Positions 9,571-18,856 of a stretch of 64,000 nt of DNA are shown piece after piece; the first letter of the stretch is position 1; every line of letters begins with the position of its first letter. The position numbers were made by a program, and so were the translations under genes. Source of the stretch: Cyanobacteria bacterium FACHB-DQ100 (GTDB taxonomy: Bacteria > Cyanobacteriota > Cyanobacteriia > Leptolyngbyales > Leptolyngbyaceae); NCBI GenBank assembly GCA_014695195.1, contig JACJNW010000022.1:208033-272032 (forward strand), written 5' to 3'. The notes below the pieces were generated by a model. It made no database searches. It was not told the DNA's origin and worked only from the letters and a program-made list of their open reading frames with translations.

Positions 9571-9588
9571 TTCTTTAAGCTTAAAGAA
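9571..9588. promoter_or_regulatory. 18-bp perfect palindrome, possible operator
   Basis: TTCTTTAAGCTTAAAGAA is a perfect inverted repeat in an A/T-rich intergenic stretch (9540-9687), 100 bases before the gene at 9688. Further TTAA motifs follow at 9622, 9645, 9659 and 9669, the last within CTTAACCT, which matches the cyanobacterial Pho-box octamer. Spacing between the TTAA motifs is irregular (23, 14 and 10 bases), so a PhoB operator is not established. Confidence 0.3.
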
Positions 9589-9687
9589 AACAGTTTTTAA
9601 TATAGAGAATTGCAAAACCTCTTAAGGTTTGAGGATAAAATCCGTTAATTTAAGAGCATTAAAGCTCCTTAACCTCTCATTCCGCAT

Positions 9688-10125
9688 ATGAGAATTCAAT
9701 TAGATCGAAAGTTAACAATCCGCCCTAAAAAACTGCTCTGCACTATCCGCAACACTCCCTTCGAGATGGGTAAAATTCGGCTCTTGCTCTACACCGATCG
9801 CGGATTGCTTCTCGGCGATATTTCTCCGGAGTGCCTCAAGCTTTCTTCTGCTGAAATTCGCGCTAAGCTGCGAGAAAGAGCCTGCATCCTGCTGCAAGAA
9901 GATGACACCTCACCGAATGACAGCATCAGAGAACGCGCTCTTGAACTTTTGCAAGCGACGCAAGAAGACGTGAAATTTCCAACAGCATTGGACTGGTGGT
10001 TTAAGAAGTTTGAGATTTTTTCCGAAGAATCACAAGAACTCGAAGCCACTCGCACAGGACTATCTGACTACTATTTGATGGAGCGATCGCGCTTACAAAA
10101 GATTCTTGACGACGATCGCGACTAA
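9688..10125 (+). CDS. Conserved hypothetical protein
   Basis: The 145-residue soluble protein begins MRIQLDRKLTIRPKKLLCTI, then has a compact beta-rich N-half (1-50) and a charged helical C-half (50-145) with RERACILLQEDD and DYYLMERSRLQKIL. I recognise no catalytic motif and no membrane segment. Its stop lies inside the longest version of the next ORF (overlap 20 bases), so the two may be co-transcribed. The upstream region has a perfect palindrome and several TTAA motifs. Function unknown. Confidence 0.6.
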   Translation: MRIQLDRKLTIRPKKLLCTIRNTPFEMGKIRLLLYTDRGLLLGDISPECLKLSSAEIRAKLRERACILLQEDDTSPNDSIRERALELLQATQEDVKFPTALDWWFKKFEIFSEESQELEATRTGLSDYYLMERSRLQKILDDDRD

Positions 10126-11476
10126 CTCAAACCCGCAACCCAAACACACAACCCAAGCACACCACCCAAACCTAAAGCGATTTGCGCTAGTGTTGAGGAG
10201 TGGTGATGGACAGTTGATCGTGATACCGCTTCAGAAATTAACGGCTTCTTTGGGGTTGGCAATGCTGTGTGTGTTGCCCTTATCCAGTTGTTCTAACCTT
10301 CCCGGTGCAAACTCGCTGCGGGATTCACTTGCGGCTGACCCGCGACTGGATGGATCGCCGAGCCCGCAAGCTTCGAGTCAACCGCTCGTTCAGTTGCCCC
10401 CGAAGTTTCCGGCAGAAATTCCCAAGTATCCAAATGCCACGCTGATTGATGTTCAATCAACGGGTGAACTCCCCACTGAGCAAAGCGCTGATTTGGTGAC
10501 GCGATGGAAAAGCTTGGACGCTCGCGATCGCGTCTTCAATTTCTACCGGGATGAACTGCAAAAGAACGGGTGGACGCTCGATCAGCAGAACGCGGATCAA
10601 GGACAGTTGATTGCATCGCGGCAGGGGTTGAAAGCCGCGATCGGCATTCAGGCAGCGCAGAATGGAACGAATTTTACGATCGAAACCAAGTCCGACGCGA
10701 ATCAAGCTCCAAATACCGCACTAAAACCGAGTGATCCTAACTTTGTTGGGCCTGTGCCGCAGACTAATGCTGCTCCACCTGCGAATACTTCTAACGTCCA
10801 GTTTTCCGATCTCGACCAAGCACCACAGGAACTCCGCAGCTATCTCAAAGATTTAGCTCAGCTTGGCATCTTTGACACTCAAGCGAAGTCAAACAATAAC
10901 CGCTTCGACCCGAATAAAAACATTACTCGCCGCGTTTATGCGCGATGGCTTGTGACAGCAAACAATCGGATTTACAGCGATCGTCCCGCTCGTCAAATTC
11001 GATTAGCGGTGAATACGGGGCAAGCTGCATTCCGGGATGTCAATGCCAAAGATCCAGATTTTGGGGCGATTCAAGGGTTGGCAGAAGCGGGGTTAATTCC
11101 GAGTCCGTTGTCTGGCAATAGTGGGGCTGCCTTATTTCGCCCGGATGCGCCCCTGAGTCGAGAAGACTTAATTTTGTGGAAGATTCCGGTGGATACGCGG
11201 CAAGCGTTACCGAATGCCACGATCGAATCTGTGAAGCAATCTTGGGGATTTCAGGATGCCAATCGGATTGATCCAAGAGCGCTCAGAGCCGTGTATGTTG
11301 ATTTTCAAAATGGGGATCAATCCAACATTCGGCGTGCTTTTGGGTATACGACACTCTTTCAGCCGAAACGATCGGTGACTCGTGCGGAAGCAGCAGCGGT
11401 ACTTTGGTACTTTGGATTTCAAGGCGATGGGATTTCTGCTCAAGAGGCGTTGAAAGGTGGGGCAAAGCCCGGATAA
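10106..11476 (+). CDS. SLH-domain lipoprotein
   Basis: The protein (up to 456 residues) has a hydrophobic segment ending in a lipobox, LCVLPLSSCSN (about residues 54-64), then a Pro/Gln linker and a small domain (about 95-180) with FPAEIPKYPNATLIDVQS. A C-terminal S-layer-homology region (about 235-440) includes FRDVNAKDPDFGAIQGLAEA and VTRAEAAAVLWYFG. SLH repeats usually bind cell-wall polymer or outer-membrane-linked peptidoglycan. The ATG at 10106 puts about 45 odd residues before the signal. GTG or TTG codons at 10190, 10214 or 10220, near AGGAG at 10196-10200, are more natural starts. Confidence 0.8.
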   Translation: MTTIATNSNPQPKHTTQAHHPNLKRFALVLRSGDGQLIVIPLQKLTASLGLAMLCVLPLSSCSNLPGANSLRDSLAADPRLDGSPSPQASSQPLVQLPPKFPAEIPKYPNATLIDVQSTGELPTEQSADLVTRWKSLDARDRVFNFYRDELQKNGWTLDQQNADQGQLIASRQGLKAAIGIQAAQNGTNFTIETKSDANQAPNTALKPSDPNFVGPVPQTNAAPPANTSNVQFSDLDQAPQELRSYLKDLAQLGIFDTQAKSNNNRFDPNKNITRRVYARWLVTANNRIYSDRPARQIRLAVNTGQAAFRDVNAKDPDFGAIQGLAEAGLIPSPLSGNSGAALFRPDAPLSREDLILWKIPVDTRQALPNATIESVKQSWGFQDANRIDPRALRAVYVDFQNGDQSNIRRAFGYTTLFQPKRSVTRAEAAAVLWYFGFQGDGISAQEALKGGAKPG

Positions 11477-11506
11477 TGTTTCTGGACAGAAAGTGATCTT
11501 ACGATT

Positions 11507-13117
11507 ATGAAGTTTCGCTCTTTTCTCAATGCCGTGGCTGCGATCGCGGTCGTTCTCCTGCTAGTGGCAACGATCGGGTTTAGCTGGATTTTCGCTCAAA
11601 GTCCGTTCAGTTTACTCAAGGGCAGCCCAAAGAGTACGCCGACTGCGGCGATGTTTGTTTCCAAGCAAGCGCCTCTGATGGCTTCGTTGTTAGTCAATCC
11701 AGACCGATTAGAGAGTTTGCGTCAAGTGGTGGCAAAACCGAGCGATCGTGCTGCGACGCGCCAGGAATTTGAGCGGTTTGAGCAAGGCATTTTGGGGGCG
11801 GAGCTGGATTATCAACGAGATGTGAAGCCGTGGTTAGGCGATGAGATTACCGCAGCGATTACCAGTCTGGATGTCGATCGCGATGACGAAAACGGCAAAG
11901 AAGCAGGTTACTTGCTGGCGTTGGCGACTAAGGATACCGAGCGATCGCGGGAGTTTCTTCAGCTTTTCTGGCAAAAACGTGCGATTGCTGGAGCCGATTT
12001 AGCGTTTGAGGACTACAAAGGTACGAAGATTATCTACGGCAAAGTAGAGACGGAATCTGTACCAATGACGATCGCAACCGCCGTGGTGGGTCGTCAGTTT
12101 GTGCTGTTTGCGAATAGTCCGAAAGTGCTGCGGAATGCGATTAATAATGTTCAAGCCGTAGAACTTAATTTGGAGAATTCAAGCGAATATCAGCAGGCGA
12201 TCGCAGCGCTCGATCGTGGGCGAGTTGGCGTTGTGTTTGCAAATCTGCCGCAGTTGGCTGCGTTGAATGGCCAGGACATCAAAGAGGCTGGCTCTGCCGC
12301 GATCGCGCTCGGTCTGGATCGCAAAGGATTAGTTGCGGAGACTGCGCTGATTCGGAGCGGTACAGAGTCTCATTTATCGAAACAGGCGATCGATGCGCTG
12401 AAATACATTCCCGCGATCGCGCCCGTTTCAGCAGCCGGAGTGAATTTAGATCAGTTGTGGTCAGGATTATCAAGCGATCAGCTTGTCTCGAAATGGATAG
12501 ATTCCCCGATCGCATCACTTGGAAAGCGATGGAATCTAAACTTACCGCAAGATATTTTTAGCTGGGTCAAAGGTGAATATGCGCTGGCATTGATTCCAAA
12601 CGTGACATCATCGGAATGGGTGTTTGTGGCAGAGAAAACCGCAGATGCAGACAGCGCGATCGCACATCTTGACGACTTGGGTAAAGCACAAGGGATTACG
12701 GCAGGAACGCTGCAAGTTGGAGATCAACCTGTATCGGTTTGGACGCGATTGGATTCTACAAATGCCGCCAAGAAAATTGATGCTGAAGTGGTTGGAGTTC
12801 ACACAACGATCGGAAACTACGAAGTTTTCGCAACTTCGATGAATGCGATGAATACGATTCTGAATGCGAAAAAGAACGTCTTAGCAAATAGCAAAACATT
12901 CGATCAAGCGATCGCAGCATTACAAAAAGAGAACACCGGATATCTATACGTTGATTGGGAAACGGCACAGCCGATTTTAGAGCAGCAATTACCGATTCTT
13001 AAAGTTGCAGAACTCGCAGCCGCGCCAATTTTTGAACATCTACGATCGCTGACCATTAGTAACTACGGCAATCGATCCGGGGTGCAGCGCGGTGGTGTAT
13101 TTATCCGACTGAGCTAA
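11507..13117 (+). CDS. DUF3352 protein, membrane-anchored
   Basis: The 536-residue protein has an uncleaved N-terminal anchor (about 8-32, AVAAIAVVLLLVATIGFSWI) and a large extracytoplasmic part. Typical DUF3352 features are PTAAMFVSKQAPLMASLLVN, DYQRDVKPWLGDEITAAITS, and alternating DYKGTKIIYGK-like strands. The family is widespread in cyanobacteria and of unknown function. It follows the SLH lipoprotein by 30 bases in the same direction and could share its transcript. Its last 17 bases overlap the convergent oxidoreductase gene. Confidence 0.85.
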   Translation: MKFRSFLNAVAAIAVVLLLVATIGFSWIFAQSPFSLLKGSPKSTPTAAMFVSKQAPLMASLLVNPDRLESLRQVVAKPSDRAATRQEFERFEQGILGAELDYQRDVKPWLGDEITAAITSLDVDRDDENGKEAGYLLALATKDTERSREFLQLFWQKRAIAGADLAFEDYKGTKIIYGKVETESVPMTIATAVVGRQFVLFANSPKVLRNAINNVQAVELNLENSSEYQQAIAALDRGRVGVVFANLPQLAALNGQDIKEAGSAAIALGLDRKGLVAETALIRSGTESHLSKQAIDALKYIPAIAPVSAAGVNLDQLWSGLSSDQLVSKWIDSPIASLGKRWNLNLPQDIFSWVKGEYALALIPNVTSSEWVFVAEKTADADSAIAHLDDLGKAQGITAGTLQVGDQPVSVWTRLDSTNAAKKIDAEVVGVHTTIGNYEVFATSMNAMNTILNAKKNVLANSKTFDQAIAALQKENTGYLYVDWETAQPILEQQLPILKVAELAAAPIFEHLRSLTISNYGNRSGVQRGGVFIRLS

Positions 13118-14282
13118 AGCGATCGAGTGAAACCTGATTTAGCAGTGAATCAGGTTCACCTTTTGCTTGACGTGCAAAACGACGCGCTAGAGGCGGCACG
13201 ATCGCCAGCGGATTACCAAACCCTGAGAAAACATGAAGATTTTCGCGCCCTGGAATCTTGCCCATCAGGGGGAGACGATCGCCGCTAAATGCTACTAAAC
13301 AATGCTGCCAATTGCCCGCTAACGCTCCAACTTTCGGCAACACCCGACTAATCTTCTTTCGCAAGTCTGCTTCACTTTGAGTTGCATCGATCGCTGCATT
13401 CGGATCAGTTAAGGTGCGGCTGACTTGTCCAATCAGCAGCCGTCCATCGAGAAATTGTACGGCTCCAGCATCGAGAATAGCAGGTGCAGGTTCTGCTCCC
13501 GGTTGATCCCAAATCACATCATCTCGACTGGCATTCGCTTCGAGTTGAAATCGTTCCGCTTCAGCAGGCATCACTAAGGTACTGAGGCGTAAATCCGTGG
13601 CTGGGATCTCGATGATTTCAGCATGGGTGAAATATTGGGCGATCGCAATTCCCGCTTTTTTCAAGAATTGCCGCGTCACTCCACCCAGACAAAACACCAC
13701 ATTTTCTCCAAAGAATTCGCCTTCTGTAGTGTTGACTCCACCTTCAATTAAGTTTGTCACCGTAGCAATCTTGTAAGTTCCGCGCGGCGCAAGCACCGCG
13801 CTCCGCGTTCGCTGCATTGCTCCAATGTAAGCCTGTGCTGTTTTTCCCGCATCGATATGCCCATGTTTAACCGTGAGCGCTCCAGCAATTCCCGCCGGAT
13901 CAAGTAAGGGTTCGAGGTCACAAGCAGCCTCAACGGTGAGGAATTGGGGTGGTGTCGCAAAATTGGCGTAGGCGGCGACCAGTTTTGCAGGATCGGATTC
14001 GGGGGCGATCGTCAGCAATAAATCAATTTCACGAAATTCTGTTTCGCCGTCCAATTCAGCCGAGAGTGTTGGGTAAATCGCTTTACTTTCAGCACAGAGT
14101 TGGCGAGTTAGATCGGTTGTGCCTGACCAGTAAGCAATGCCTCCGTAACTTAATCGAGTTGCAGATTGAGAATTCGGATCAGCCTCTAGGAGAAGCACCG
14201 AAAAGCCTTGCTGCGTCAGTTCATAGCTGAGCGATGCGCCAGTAATGCCAGCACCGATCACAATCCAATCGTAAGTCTGCAT
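13101..14282 (-). CDS. FAD-dependent oxidoreductase (DAO family)
   Basis: The N-terminal dinucleotide-binding motif GAGITGASLSYELTQQG (residues about 8-24) with VLLLEAD after it is the FAD-binding Rossmann fold of the D-amino-acid oxidase/glycine oxidase superfamily (PF01266). The C-terminal part carries CLVAFSGDRLPLMGKIPG and HVFSGFGNPLAIVPPLARRF, the region that closes over FAD. It probably oxidises a small amine or hydroxy-acid in the cytoplasm. The substrate cannot be told and no pathway neighbours are present. The gene overlaps the 3' end of the DUF3352 gene by 17 bases. Confidence 0.85.
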   Translation of the reverse strand: MQTYDWIVIGAGITGASLSYELTQQGFSVLLLEADPNSQSATRLSYGGIAYWSGTTDLTRQLCAESKAIYPTLSAELDGETEFREIDLLLTIAPESDPAKLVAAYANFATPPQFLTVEAACDLEPLLDPAGIAGALTVKHGHIDAGKTAQAYIGAMQRTRSAVLAPRGTYKIATVTNLIEGGVNTTEGEFFGENVVFCLGGVTRQFLKKAGIAIAQYFTHAEIIEIPATDLRLSTLVMPAEAERFQLEANASRDDVIWDQPGAEPAPAILDAGAVQFLDGRLLIGQVSRTLTDPNAAIDATQSEADLRKKISRVLPKVGALAGNWQHCLVAFSGDRLPLMGKIPGRENLHVFSGFGNPLAIVPPLARRFARQAKGEPDSLLNQVSLDRFSSVG

Positions 14283-14320
14283 AAAAAGATGAGGAATGAT
14301 AGGGCGAATTGATCTTCGGA

Positions 14321-14872
14321 CTAACCCGCTTTTTGCAGTTCATCCAGTTTTGCAAGCACTTCGCGACTATGGATGATCGGGTTCACACCTGTAAAAGTGG
14401 CTCGAAGTGTTCCTTCTGGATCAATGATGAAGGTATGACGCGCCGATCTCGCTCCCATCCAAGATCCGTAAGCCTTGCTGACTTTTCCCTTGGCATCAGC
14501 AAGGAGCGGAAATCTCAAGCCTTCCGAATCGCAGAAATCTGCATGAGAGTTCACGTCATCTGCACTGATCCCCAGAATTTGAGCGTTGCGATCGAGATAT
14601 TTCGGCATATCTTCCTGAAATTTCCGCGCTTCTAAGGTGCAACCCGGAGTAAAGTCAGCCGGATAAAAATAAGCAACGACCCATTTACCGCGATAGTCTG
14701 AAAGCGAAACCGCTCCGCTCCCTTCATTACTCGGTAGCGCGAATTCCGGTGCGGGCTGATCGATCGGTGGCAGTGTTCCACCCATTGCAAACGCAGGAAT
14801 CGTTAGATTCAAGCTCATGACGATCGCACAGACACTCACAATCAAACCCTTAAGCAAATTTCGATGCAGCAT
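14321..14872 (-). CDS. Exported PrxQ/BCP-type peroxiredoxin
   Basis: A signal peptide (residues 1-29, ending TIPAFAMG) precedes a thioredoxin-fold peroxiredoxin domain. The peroxidatic cysteine lies in PADFTPGCTLEARKFQED, and the catalytic Arg region is the typical GARSARHTFIIDPEG. Such enzymes reduce H2O2 and lipid peroxides. The cysteine five residues after the peroxidatic one, usual in BCP (CT.QAC), is Arg here. The only other cysteine in the mature part is in HADFCDSEGL, so resolution may differ. The signal peptide suggests action in the periplasm or thylakoid lumen. Confidence 0.88.
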   Translation of the reverse strand: MLHRNLLKGLIVSVCAIVMSLNLTIPAFAMGGTLPPIDQPAPEFALPSNEGSGAVSLSDYRGKWVVAYFYPADFTPGCTLEARKFQEDMPKYLDRNAQILGISADDVNSHADFCDSEGLRFPLLADAKGKVSKAYGSWMGARSARHTFIIDPEGTLRATFTGVNPIIHSREVLAKLDELQKAG

Positions 14873-15062
14873 AGAACTTATTGAAACAAAACTTAATTAG
14901 AGTCTACCGTGATTGATGACCGCTAGGATTTCGGGATAGGAGCGCAATCGTATCTATGTCTTACAGCAGAACTTTGTAAGACTGACCAATTCTGGGTATC
15001 TCGCAGGGTTTTGCATCTGTCATTGTAGAAGAAGCAATTACGAAAAAATGTAACGAAAGTAG

Positions 15063-16436
15063 ATGGTTTTAGCTTCTAAAGTCAGTATCCGTAAGGAACT
15101 CAAAGCGTTTTTACAACTTGCAGTCCCACTCGCCAGCGCTCAAGTTGCCCAACTTGCAACTGGGTTTGTCGATACCGTGATGATGGGGCATTTGGGGCAA
15201 GAGACTCTAGCGGCGGGCGCATTAGCAACGATTACATTTTTTTCGTTTGTAGTCACTGCGAGTGGGATTGCAATGGGCGTAAGTCCACTGGTTGCAGAAG
15301 CATATGGCGCAGGAGACAAAGCGCGAATTGAGCAAGTCACGCGCCAAGGACTTTGGCTCTGTGCGGGGTTGACCATTCCGCTGATGATTGCGATCGCCCT
15401 ATTCGATTCCGTGATGCAATTCTTGGGTCAAGAAGTGGCGATCGTCAAACTAGCAAATGTTTATCTCGATATTTTGCTGTGGAGTGTGTTTCCATTTTTG
15501 GGGTTTGCCATGCTGCGGGGTGTGGTTGCAGCAATTTCTGAAACCCGCCCGATTATGATCATTGTGATTGCTGGAACTTTGTTTAACATTGTTGGCAACT
15601 ATGTGCTGGGGTTTGGTCAATTTGGGTTTCCGCGTTTAGGGTTAGCAGGACTCGCGATCGCAAGCGTGCTGAGCTTGTGGGGCATGTTTCTCGCGCTGGT
15701 CGGCTATGTCTTGAGCCATCCGAAGTTAAGGCAATATCGATTCTGCGATCGTATCTATCCGCCTCAACCGCAAAAGATTTACGAATTGCTCAAGATTGGC
15801 ATTCCGATCGGTGTGTTCTCCGCGCTTGAGATTAGTGTTTACACCGCTTTGACCTATGCAATGGGACTTTGGGGTGCAACGGGTTTAGCAGCACATCAGA
15901 TTGTGATGCAGACGATCAATCTGATCTTTATGGTTCCATTGGGAATGTCCTTTGCGACCACAGCGCGAATCGGACAATGGTTGGGACAGCGTAACCCTGT
16001 GGGCATTTGGCAGGCAGGAAAAGTAAGCCTCAGCGTCGGAGCGATTTGGACAGGATTGATTGCACTGTTGCTGGTACTCTTTCCGCGCCCGATCGTCGGA
16101 CTATATCTTGATGTTCAGTCCCAAGAAAATGCGGAAGTCATTGGATTAGCGGTCTCAATGTTGCGGATTGGAGCGATCGCGCACTTCTTTGATGGGGTGC
16201 AAAAGATTGCGTATGGTGCGCTGCAAGGTTTGAAAGACACTCGTGTTCCGATGATCGTGAGTTTGCTGTGCTATTGGTGCGTGGGATTGTTTACGGCTTA
16301 TGTGCTGGCGTTTCCGTTGCAGCTAGGCGGAGTCGGATTGTGGCTGGGGATTTTGCTTTCGGTTGCGATCGCGGCTGTTGCGTTTGTATGGCGATTTCAA
16401 CGATTGACCTCGAATCGAATTGCGAATGCGAGTTGA
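15063..16436 (+). CDS. MATE-family multidrug/sodium antiporter
   Basis: The 457-residue protein has about twelve hydrophobic segments in two similar halves. Conserved MATE features include AVPLASAQVAQLATGFVDTV-like helix 1 with VDTVMMGHLG, ASGIAMGVSPLVAEAYGAGD, and in the second half GLAAHQIVMQTINLIFMVPL then GMSFATTARIGQWLG. MATE (NorM) proteins export cationic drugs or metabolites in exchange for Na+ or H+. It stands alone on the plus strand, followed by a MITE and a bidirectional terminator-like hairpin. Confidence 0.92.
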   Translation: MVLASKVSIRKELKAFLQLAVPLASAQVAQLATGFVDTVMMGHLGQETLAAGALATITFFSFVVTASGIAMGVSPLVAEAYGAGDKARIEQVTRQGLWLCAGLTIPLMIAIALFDSVMQFLGQEVAIVKLANVYLDILLWSVFPFLGFAMLRGVVAAISETRPIMIIVIAGTLFNIVGNYVLGFGQFGFPRLGLAGLAIASVLSLWGMFLALVGYVLSHPKLRQYRFCDRIYPPQPQKIYELLKIGIPIGVFSALEISVYTALTYAMGLWGATGLAAHQIVMQTINLIFMVPLGMSFATTARIGQWLGQRNPVGIWQAGKVSLSVGAIWTGLIALLLVLFPRPIVGLYLDVQSQENAEVIGLAVSMLRIGAIAHFFDGVQKIAYGALQGLKDTRVPMIVSLLCYWCVGLFTAYVLAFPLQLGGVGLWLGILLSVAIAAVAFVWRFQRLTSNRIANAS

Positions 16437-16444
16437 TAGGTTAA

Positions 16445-16600
16445 TACCAAATTGATTTTTGAGTGCTACAGATCTTGGAAGCCCCCTACATCCCCCACGA
16501 GTGGGGGACTTCAAGCCAAATCTGTTTCGGATTCTCAAAGTCCCCCAGTATGGGGGATTTAGGGGGCGAAGGATCTGTCGCATCACAAATTGATTCGGTA
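16445..16600. mobile_element. MITE-like element, TACC...GGTA family
   Basis: The 156-bp element starts TACCAAATTGAT and ends as the inverted form ATTGATTCGGTA. About 30 bases at each end pair imperfectly, and both inner edges read CAGATC/GATCTG. It is flanked by a 3-bp direct repeat TAA (16442-16444 and 16601-16603). Inside lie two copies of the CCCCCTAAATCCCCC-type palindrome, back to back. The same termini occur at 62276-62375. It has no coding capacity. TNA duplications of 3 bp are typical of IS5-family subgroups such as IS1031/IS427, so a helper of that kind is inferred. Confidence 0.75.
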
Positions 16601-16616
16601 TAAAACGTTAATGGGT

Positions 16617-16664
16617 TAAAACAATGAGACATCCAGAATCTCCTCCAGATGTCTCATTGTTTTA
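16617..16664. terminator. Bidirectional terminator-like hairpin
   Basis: A perfect 17-bp stem (TAAAACAATGAGACATC at 16617-16633 and its complement at 16648-16664) encloses a 14-base loop. The stem bases next to the ends are A/T-rich, giving a TTTTA tail on both strands. It sits between the convergent MATE and argZ genes and can serve both. Confidence 0.85.
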
Positions 16665-16678
16665 GCGATAGTTCACAC

Positions 16679-18787
16679 CTAAACTTTCTCAGCAATCTGA
16701 TACGGATTGGTTAGTTTCTCAAGCTGTTGAATCAACAAGCTTAGGAACAATCCTACATCTGTCACCACGCCGATCGATTCGATCGAACCTCGATCGCTCA
16801 GCTTCGTCACAACGGCTGGATTGATATCCACACAGACCATCTTCACACCAGAAGGAGTCATGTTCCCAACTCCGATCGAGTGCAGCATCGAAGACAGCAT
16901 CAAAATCATGTCTGCCCCTTCAATCAAACGAGCATAATCCTGCTGTGCTTCGATCAAATCCATTTTCGTATCGGGTAACGGGCCATCATCTCGGATTGAT
17001 CCCGCTAACGAGAACGGGATGTTATTACGAACGCACTCATAGAGAATACCGTTCTTGAGAACACCTGCTTCAACCGTTTTGGCAATGCTACCGTAACGGC
17101 GCACCATGTTAATCACCTTCAAGTGATGGCGATGTCCACCCCGCACTGAAACGCCGCGCTTCATATCCACCCCGAGCGATGTTCCTAGCAGCGATTGTTC
17201 CATGTCGTGAACCGCGATCGCATTTCCACCCAAAAGCGCCTGAACATAGCCTTCCCGAATCAGTTTTGCTAGATGTTCACCACCGCCTGTATGAATCACA
17301 ACAGGCCCTGCTGTCACAACTACACGACCGCCTTGATCTCGAATTTGCCGCAGTTCCCAAGCGATTTGCTCGACGACTAATTCAACCCGCCGCTCGCTCG
17401 ATACACCTGCACCCATAAAGCTGAATTCCTGAGTGTTGCGTTGTTCACGCGAGGATGACTTACGGATTGTGCGAATGCCTTCGACTCCGACCACGACACG
17501 ATCGCTCGTCGTCAAATCTCGCAGCAATTTACATTGTGCGGATTGACCATCCGGAGAAACCGCGATCGCGCCGTCCATGCGTTGACGATCGACTTTTACC
17601 CATTCGCCGTTGACTCGAACTTCAGTTGGGTAAATCGTGGTCACATAGAAATCATCGGGCGCAACGCCATTTTGAATGACAGGTTCAAGCTCGGCATCAC
17701 AGACTTCTTGAGGACGCGGCAATGCACCCAGATCAATCAACTGCGACATAATCGTTTCCATCACTTCATGCGATGGAGCCGTGACTTTCACTTCTGCCGA
17801 TGAGGTACTTTGACGCTGAGTCCCTAAGTTGAAGTTCAAGACTTGGAAGCTACCGCCTGCTTCGACAATGATATCGAGCGTGCGATTGATCACACCCGAA
17901 TCGAGCAAGTGACCATCAAGTTGCACAACTCGGCTTTCGATCGTCGCACTCGCATGGAGTTCCACACGGACGGGTTCTGTCACGCGCAACGTTAAGCATT
18001 TCGCGGCACCCCCGGCTTTAAGAAATTCGGTTAGCGGGGTTTCTAGTACCTGAAATCCTGCATCTGCCAAGCGCTGTTTCAGGTCGGCGCTGGCTTTGTT
18101 CATAATCACAATGTGATCCACGTTTACCGCATTACAAGCAAAGTTGACGGCATCTGGCTCAGAGATTGCAATGCGCTTTTCAGCCGGAACCCGCATTTCG
18201 ATCAACCGATTAGAATACGCATCAAACGCAGGCGGATAGTACAGCAGATAGCCATTGTTCAACGGGCAGAAGCAAGTATCGAGATGATAAAACCGATCGT
18301 CCATTAATCGCAGCGATAGCACCTCGACATCGAGCCATTTTGCTAAATAAGGATGCGAATCGAGTTCTGACCGAAAGCCATATCCCGCCCAAAGCCAGCG
18401 ACCTTCGCGATCGAACAGTGCATCGCCCGCGCCTTCAAACGGCAATTCTGGCGGCAGTTCGTGAACCGTAAAGCCATTCTCCTCAAACCACGCTTTGAAA
18501 TACGGTTCTTCGCCTTGGCGCTCTTTGTGGTAGAAGCGACTGAGAACAGCAGTTTCACCGAGAACTAAGCCTGCATTTGCTGTGAACACCATGTCTGGAA
18601 CGCCTTTCTGAGGCGGCACCAAATCAACGATCGCGTGTTCCTTGATCAAGCGATGCAGTCCTTGCCATTGCTCCACCGCGCGATCACGTGAAGACTTGTG
18701 AATGTTGCCTTCCATCCACGGATTAATCACATAATCCACATCGTAATGGTCAGGCGCACACATCAGAATCCGAATCGAGGAGGTCAT
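16679..18787 (-). CDS. argZ: Arginine dihydrolase ArgZ/AgrE (GME domain plus LOR/SDH domain)
   Basis: The N-terminal guanidine-modifying domain (1-285) hydrolyses arginine to ornithine, CO2 and two ammonia. Catalytic residues are visible: E118 in FEGAGDAL, H168 in FYHLDTCF, and Cys264 in GGAAKCLTLR, the position reported for Synechocystis ArgZ. The C-terminal LOR/SDH region (about 290-702) has nucleotide-binding features (GGHRHHLKVINMVRRYG, NNIPFSLAGSIRDDGPLPDT). In Anabaena AgrE this half gives proline from ornithine. I chose the ATG at 18787 because family members begin MTSSIR; the longer frame adds 11 unconserved residues. An NtcA-type palindrome lies 70 bases upstream. It supports use of cyanophycin and arginine nitrogen. 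Confidence 0.93.
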   Translation of the reverse strand: MTSSIRILMCAPDHYDVDYVINPWMEGNIHKSSRDRAVEQWQGLHRLIKEHAIVDLVPPQKGVPDMVFTANAGLVLGETAVLSRFYHKERQGEEPYFKAWFEENGFTVHELPPELPFEGAGDALFDREGRWLWAGYGFRSELDSHPYLAKWLDVEVLSLRLMDDRFYHLDTCFCPLNNGYLLYYPPAFDAYSNRLIEMRVPAEKRIAISEPDAVNFACNAVNVDHIVIMNKASADLKQRLADAGFQVLETPLTEFLKAGGAAKCLTLRVTEPVRVELHASATIESRVVQLDGHLLDSGVINRTLDIIVEAGGSFQVLNFNLGTQRQSTSSAEVKVTAPSHEVMETIMSQLIDLGALPRPQEVCDAELEPVIQNGVAPDDFYVTTIYPTEVRVNGEWVKVDRQRMDGAIAVSPDGQSAQCKLLRDLTTSDRVVVGVEGIRTIRKSSSREQRNTQEFSFMGAGVSSERRVELVVEQIAWELRQIRDQGGRVVVTAGPVVIHTGGGEHLAKLIREGYVQALLGGNAIAVHDMEQSLLGTSLGVDMKRGVSVRGGHRHHLKVINMVRRYGSIAKTVEAGVLKNGILYECVRNNIPFSLAGSIRDDGPLPDTKMDLIEAQQDYARLIEGADMILMLSSMLHSIGVGNMTPSGVKMVCVDINPAVVTKLSDRGSIESIGVVTDVGLFLSLLIQQLEKLTNPYQIAEKV

Positions 18788-18856
18788 AGAAAAATCTGGG
18801 TAATGGGATAATCTAGGCAATCTACAAGAGTGAACGTGAGTTTGATCCGCGAAGTT

